The notes beneath the pieces are model-generated. The model had not been told where the DNA came from, searched no databases, and worked only from the letters and a program-made list of their open reading frames with translations. A stretch of DNA of 8,486 bases. Source: Nitrospirota bacterium. Its GTDB lineage: Bacteria; Nitrospirota; Nitrospiria; Nitrospirales; UBA8639. Positions 6,134-8,486 of this stretch are shown here, one piece after another (positions within the stretch are counted from its first letter, which is position 1; every line of letters starts with the position of its first letter). The DNA is taken from contig QIMB01000098.1 of assembly GCA_003233615.1 (NCBI GenBank), forward strand, positions 1-8,486, written 5' to 3'. Position numbers and translations under genes: made by a program.

Positions 6134-6143
6134 ATGTGACAGC

Positions 6144-6752
6144 ATGACCGATTTGGATCAATCAGCGAAAAGTGAATTCAGCACGCAGGATCAGGTATTA
6201 GCTAATCTGATCGAGCAGATAGCCCAAGGCAATGAAGAGGCTATCGGACTTTTGTATGATCAGACCTCGTCTTTTGTGTATGGAGTGGCGTTTCGAATGT
6301 TGAATGATTCAACGATGGCCGAGGAAGTGACGATGGATGTGTACATGCAGGTGTGGCGCCAGGCGAATCGATTTGATCAGACGCGGGGAAAACCGATTGT
6401 GTGGCTGGCGGTTTTTGTGAGAAGTCGTGCGATCGATCGGCTTCGCTCAGGGCAAAAAGAAAGAGAGAGTCGACATTCTCTTGATACGATCGAGGACACA
6501 GTCGCGACGAGAGGGAATCCAGAGGATTCGAGTATGTACAATGAACAATGTCGGCTCGTTCAACATGCTTTGCGTTCTTTGTCTGCTGAACAGCGTGAAG
6601 TCATAGAGATGGCGTATTTTGGTGGCCTCAGCCAAAGTGAAATTGCCGCTCAGATGGGAGAGCCACTTGGTACGGTGAAAACCCGGATTCGATTAGGTAT
6701 GAAGAAACTCCGAAATATTCTAGGCCCATATGAGGGAAGGCTGGTTTCATGA
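6144..6752 (+). CDS. ECF (extracytoplasmic function) RNA polymerase sigma factor
   Basis: A 202-residue group 4 sigma factor that would direct RNA polymerase to stress promoters. Region 2 spans about 22-102: YDQTSSFVYGVAFRMLND, the AEEVTMDVYMQVW helix at 59-71 and WLAVFVRSRAIDRLRS at 87-102, which covers -10 recognition. Region 4 spans about 140-192: LRSLSAEQREVIEMAYFGGLSQ, then SEIAAQMGEPLGTVKTRI, the helix-turn-helix that reads the -35 element. There is no extra C-terminal domain. The ATG at 6144 is chosen because homology begins shortly after it; no good ribosome site precedes it, and an in-frame GTG at 6108 is possible. The stop overlaps the next gene's ATG (ATGA), so sigma and anti-sigma are translationally coupled. 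Divergence from the DUF4331 operon marks that operon as the likeliest target, which is an inference. Confidence 0.92.
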   Translation: MTDLDQSAKSEFSTQDQVLANLIEQIAQGNEEAIGLLYDQTSSFVYGVAFRMLNDSTMAEEVTMDVYMQVWRQANRFDQTRGKPIVWLAVFVRSRAIDRLRSGQKERESRHSLDTIEDTVATRGNPEDSSMYNEQCRLVQHALRSLSAEQREVIEMAYFGGLSQSEIAAQMGEPLGTVKTRIRLGMKKLRNILGPYEGRLVS

Positions 6753-7384
6753 ATCATCTACATCCAACCGACGAGACCAGCGAACGAGCAGCCTTGTATG
6801 CCTTAGGCGCTCTTGAGGGAGAAGAGGTTCAAGCCTTTGAGCAACATTTGGAAGAAGGTTGTGTGTCATGCCAGGCTGAATTGGAGGGATTTAAAACGGT
6901 CGTCGGTCAGTTGGGGCATAGTGCAACGGTTGGAGCACCTCGGAATTCCCTTCGTACAGAACTCATGGAACGGGTAAAAAACGAGGGTCAGGGAAGTAAG
7001 AAAGACGACATTCCTCATCCACAAGCGAAAGAGGGTGAAGCGGGTTTAACGTTTGTTCGTGCCTCAGACGAGCTATGGCAAGAAGTGATGCCGGGCATCT
7101 TGCTTAAGCCGCTCTCTGTTGACAAGGCACAGGGTCGAATGACTGCTCTCGTCCGAATGGCTCCAGGTGTGACCTATCCTCCGCATCGCCACACAGCGCC
7201 AGAGGAGTTTTATTGTTTGGAAGGAACCTGTTTCATTGGAGGCCAGCTGCTTCATCCAGGTGATTATCATCGAGCCGAGACCGGAACCATTCATCATGAG
7301 ACTTCCACCAAAGATGGCTGCCTGATATTGGGATCTTCTCTCCAAATAACGAAATGCTTGATCCCGTACCCGCCTAATGGTTGA
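6749..7384 (+). CDS. Anti-sigma factor: zinc-type anti-sigma domain plus ChrR-like cupin
   Basis: A 211-residue protein, presumably cytoplasmic since no membrane segment is seen. Residues 8-50 match the anti-sigma fold (ERAALYALGALEGEEVQAFEQHL) with H33, C38 and C41 as probable zinc ligands. The spacing is Hx4CxxC rather than the classical Hx3CxxC. A polar linker (about 75-97) leads to a cupin at about 100-205. The first cupin motif has H146-R-H148 and E152/E153 and ends at G159; the second is G171-D-Y followed by G179-T-x-H182-H183. These suit a bound metal. This architecture is that of ChrR, which holds sigma-E of Rhodobacter and answers singlet oxygen; the signal here is unknown. The gene overlaps the sigma gene by 4 bases, with AAGG 8 bases before its ATG. 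Regulation by release of the partner sigma is known for the family and inferred for this pair. Confidence 0.88.
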   Translation: MNHLHPTDETSERAALYALGALEGEEVQAFEQHLEEGCVSCQAELEGFKTVVGQLGHSATVGAPRNSLRTELMERVKNEGQGSKKDDIPHPQAKEGEAGLTFVRASDELWQEVMPGILLKPLSVDKAQGRMTALVRMAPGVTYPPHRHTAPEEFYCLEGTCFIGGQLLHPGDYHRAETGTIHHETSTKDGCLILGSSLQITKCLIPYPPNG

Positions 7385-7430
7385 GCATGCTCACTCGTTT
7401 TTCCTTTTGTAAATCTCTACAAGTTTCCAG

Positions 7431-7448
7431 TGAACTTCTACGAGTTCA
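7431..7448. other. Small stem-loop upstream of the methyltransferase gene
   Basis: TGAACT (7431-7436) and AGTTCA (7443-7448) form a 6-bp stem with a 6-base loop in the 95-bp gap between the anti-sigma and methyltransferase genes. No T-run follows. It could be an operator or leader structure; evidence is limited to the symmetry. Confidence 0.3.
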
Positions 7449-7479
7449 ATTGAAGAAGGTCGGGTAATTAGCGACTGTG

Positions 7480-8121
7480 ATGTTTATAGCTAAGCTGATA
7501 CCGACAAGGATTTTTTCCTTGCAAGCCAGAAGGCCGTCTGGTTGGTTTGGGCGGGTGGTCATGTCCAGGATTTTCATGAAAGGGAATGCCGATTTAAATA
7601 ATTTCATCAAGGACCTACTGGAATTAGAGGTACACGATAGGGTGTTAGAGATAGGCTTTGGTCCTGGAATCTTGTTACATCAAATGGCTCAAATCACCAC
7701 GAAAGGCCTTGTCGAAGGCATTGACTTCTCAGAAGCCATGTTGGTTCAAGCACAGACAGTCAACAAAGAAGGCATCTCAACAAAGAGAGTAAAAATACAA
7801 AAGGGTGATTGCAAGGATTTACCGTATGGCCATGAAACCTTTGATAAAGTATGCACGTCTAATACTATTTATTTTTTTGAAGATTCGGCAGTCAACTTTC
7901 GGGAAATATTCCGAATCGTCAAGCCAGGAGGGAAACTCGTCGTGGGATTCAGAACTAAAGCTCAAATGAAAAATATGCCGCTGAGTGATGATGTTTTCAA
8001 TGCCTACACTCAAGATGACGTAAAAACCTTATTGTTGAATGCAGGTTTTCTAGACGTTCGAATTGAAGAAAAAGAAGCAGAGCCATTGGCCTTGTATTGT
8101 GCTGTCGCCACAAAGGCATAG
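7480..8121 (+). CDS. Class I SAM-dependent methyltransferase
   Basis: A 213-residue soluble protein with the Rossmann-type methyltransferase core. Motif I is VLEIGFGPG at 55-63. The acidic end of strand 2 is in EGIDFSEAML (D82). GDCKDLPYGHETFDKVCTSNTIYFF at 109-133 carries motif II, split here as GDCKDLP and FDKVCTSNTIYFF. RIVKPGGKLVV at 145-155 is motif III. The N-terminal region (RRPSGWFGRVVMSRIFMKGN) is typical of a widespread uncharacterised subgroup of UbiE-like enzymes; the methyl acceptor cannot be told. The ATG at 7480 directly follows an in-frame GTG that could also serve; GAAGAAGG lies about 20 bases upstream, too far for a good ribosome site. The gene is AT-richer than its neighbours: three sampled 60-base lines give 33, 42 and 37 percent GC by hand count. 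It may be a later insertion not belonging to the sigma-factor unit. Confidence 0.85.
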   Translation: MFIAKLIPTRIFSLQARRPSGWFGRVVMSRIFMKGNADLNNFIKDLLELEVHDRVLEIGFGPGILLHQMAQITTKGLVEGIDFSEAMLVQAQTVNKEGISTKRVKIQKGDCKDLPYGHETFDKVCTSNTIYFFEDSAVNFREIFRIVKPGGKLVVGFRTKAQMKNMPLSDDVFNAYTQDDVKTLLLNAGFLDVRIEEKEAEPLALYCAVATKA

Positions 8122-8413
8122 GATTGTCGGTGTCAGCGTATCATTCTTCGCGTCACATGTATGGAAAGACTGACGAGCCAAAAAGCAAGTACGTGGGAAC
8201 TGTGCTCAAGTGATAATGCCGTCAAGCTGTGGAGGCAATCTCTGAAGACAGTCAGTTGAATTCACTGTTCCTTGCTAGAATCAAGGAGGTTGTCTGACTC
8301 GACCTTCCCGGATACGCTAACATTCAGATCAGCAAGAACGGAAACGTCGGCTCTTACGGAGCCACAGAAACGACACGTGAACGTCCGTATGTACTTTAAC
8401 CATGGAGGGATGT
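8122..8413. other. Intergenic region upstream of the lipoprotein gene
   Basis: About 290 bases without a supported gene. It contains a candidate extended -10 promoter (8253-8281) and a short stem-loop, GGCTC-TTACG-GAGCC at 8349-8363, which would lie in the lipoprotein leader. No terminator with a T-run is visible after the methyltransferase. An open frame from a TTG at 8272 crosses the region and runs into the lipoprotein gene in another frame; it has no coding character I recognise. Confidence 0.5.
8253..8281 (+). promoter_or_regulatory. Candidate extended -10 promoter for the lipoprotein gene
   Basis: TGCTAGAAT at 8273-8281 fits the extended -10 form (TGn then a TATAAT-like hexamer matching at five of six positions). 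At 17-base spacing the -35 position holds CAGTTG, a poor match, which extended -10 promoters tolerate. The leader would be about 125 bases. Confidence 0.3.
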
Positions 8414-8486
8414 ATGCAAAAGATCGCAGCCATCTTGGCGACAGCAGCCCTGATCACTGGACTTAGCGGATGCAGTTATGTGTTCT
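8414..8486 (+). CDS. Lipoprotein, N-terminus only (cut by window end)
   Basis: Twenty-four codons are visible before the edge. They encode a short basic start (MQK), a hydrophobic core of alanine, isoleucine and leucine, and the lipobox L17-S18-G19-C20. Signal peptidase II would cleave before C20, and serine at +2 points to the outer membrane by the usual sorting rule. GGAGG at 8404-8408, 5 bases upstream, fixes this ATG against another ATG at 8410 in a different frame. The body of the protein is outside the window, so its function cannot be given. Confidence 0.75.
   Translation, partial: MQKIAAILATAALITGLSGCSYVF

Larger units (their letters stand above)
5886..6143. promoter_or_regulatory. 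Divergent control region between the DUF4331 operon and the ECF sigma gene
   Basis: This 258-bp gap must contain promoters for both directions. It holds a 7-bp inverted repeat in the DUF4331 leader (5903-5929), an 8-bp palindrome CTGGCCAG at 5974-5981, helically spaced A/T tracts at 6031-6055, a sigma-70-like promoter at 6045-6073, and an overlapping palindrome at 6121-6133. I found no convincing ECF promoter for the minus direction. GGAAAA about 17 bases before TTTATA in the DUF4331 leader is only a weak candidate. I also see no motif shared between the two directions. Confidence 0.6.

Noticed and set aside
7382..7393. Perfect 12-bp palindrome TGAGCATGCTCA at the anti-sigma stop, followed by a T-rich stretch, as a terminator
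   Set aside because: As RNA it gives only a 4-bp stem with a 4-base loop, too weak for termination, and the T-run is interrupted.
8272..8466. Plus-strand frame from a TTG, preceded and followed by SD-like purine runs
   Set aside because: It overlaps the lipoprotein start in another frame, its codons show no family resemblance, and the AAGGAGG at 8283-8289 has no ATG after it.

Overview
The window looks like chromosomal DNA of a Gram-negative bacterium of mid GC content. It encodes several exported proteins, a periplasmic STN-domain protein, an outer-membrane-type lipoprotein signal and an ECF sigma factor. A PAKAGIH-type intergenic repeat and the overall gene style would fit Nitrospirota or Proteobacteria, but nothing here fixes the species; a Nitrospira-like host is only a guess.

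Layout. Positions 1-583 (minus strand) hold the N-terminal, alpha-chain half of an isoaspartyl peptidase/L-asparaginase. It stops in the linker before the expected catalytic threonine, and a second reading frame opens at 72 and runs off the edge. Positions 584-1209 are non-coding, with tandem stem-loops and one PAKAGIH-type repeat. Positions 1210-5885 (minus strand) form a compact four-gene unit, in transcription order: DUF4331 secreted protein, membrane-anchored TPR protein, HupE/UreJ-type membrane protein with an EF-hand loop, and a stand-alone STN-domain periplasmic protein. A strong 12-bp stem-loop separates the first gene from the other three. Positions 5886-6143 are a divergent control region. 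Positions 6144-7384 (plus strand) encode an ECF sigma factor and, overlapping it by 4 bases, an anti-sigma factor made of a zinc-type anti-sigma domain and a ChrR-like cupin. Positions 7480-8121 encode an AT-richer class I methyltransferase, and 8414-8486 is the start of a lipoprotein gene cut by the window edge.

How it may work together. The sigma/anti-sigma pair faces the DUF4331-TPR-HupE-STN operon across about 260 bp. The simplest reading is that a signal sensed by the cupin domain releases the sigma factor, which then transcribes the envelope operon. The operon's products would all lie in the periplasm or inner membrane: a large secreted beta-rich protein, a TPR scaffold, a polytopic protein with HupE metal-permease hallmarks, and a small STN adaptor. 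The physiological signal and substrate are not visible in the sequence. A metal or oxidative-stress role is inferred only from the HupE and ChrR family resemblances.
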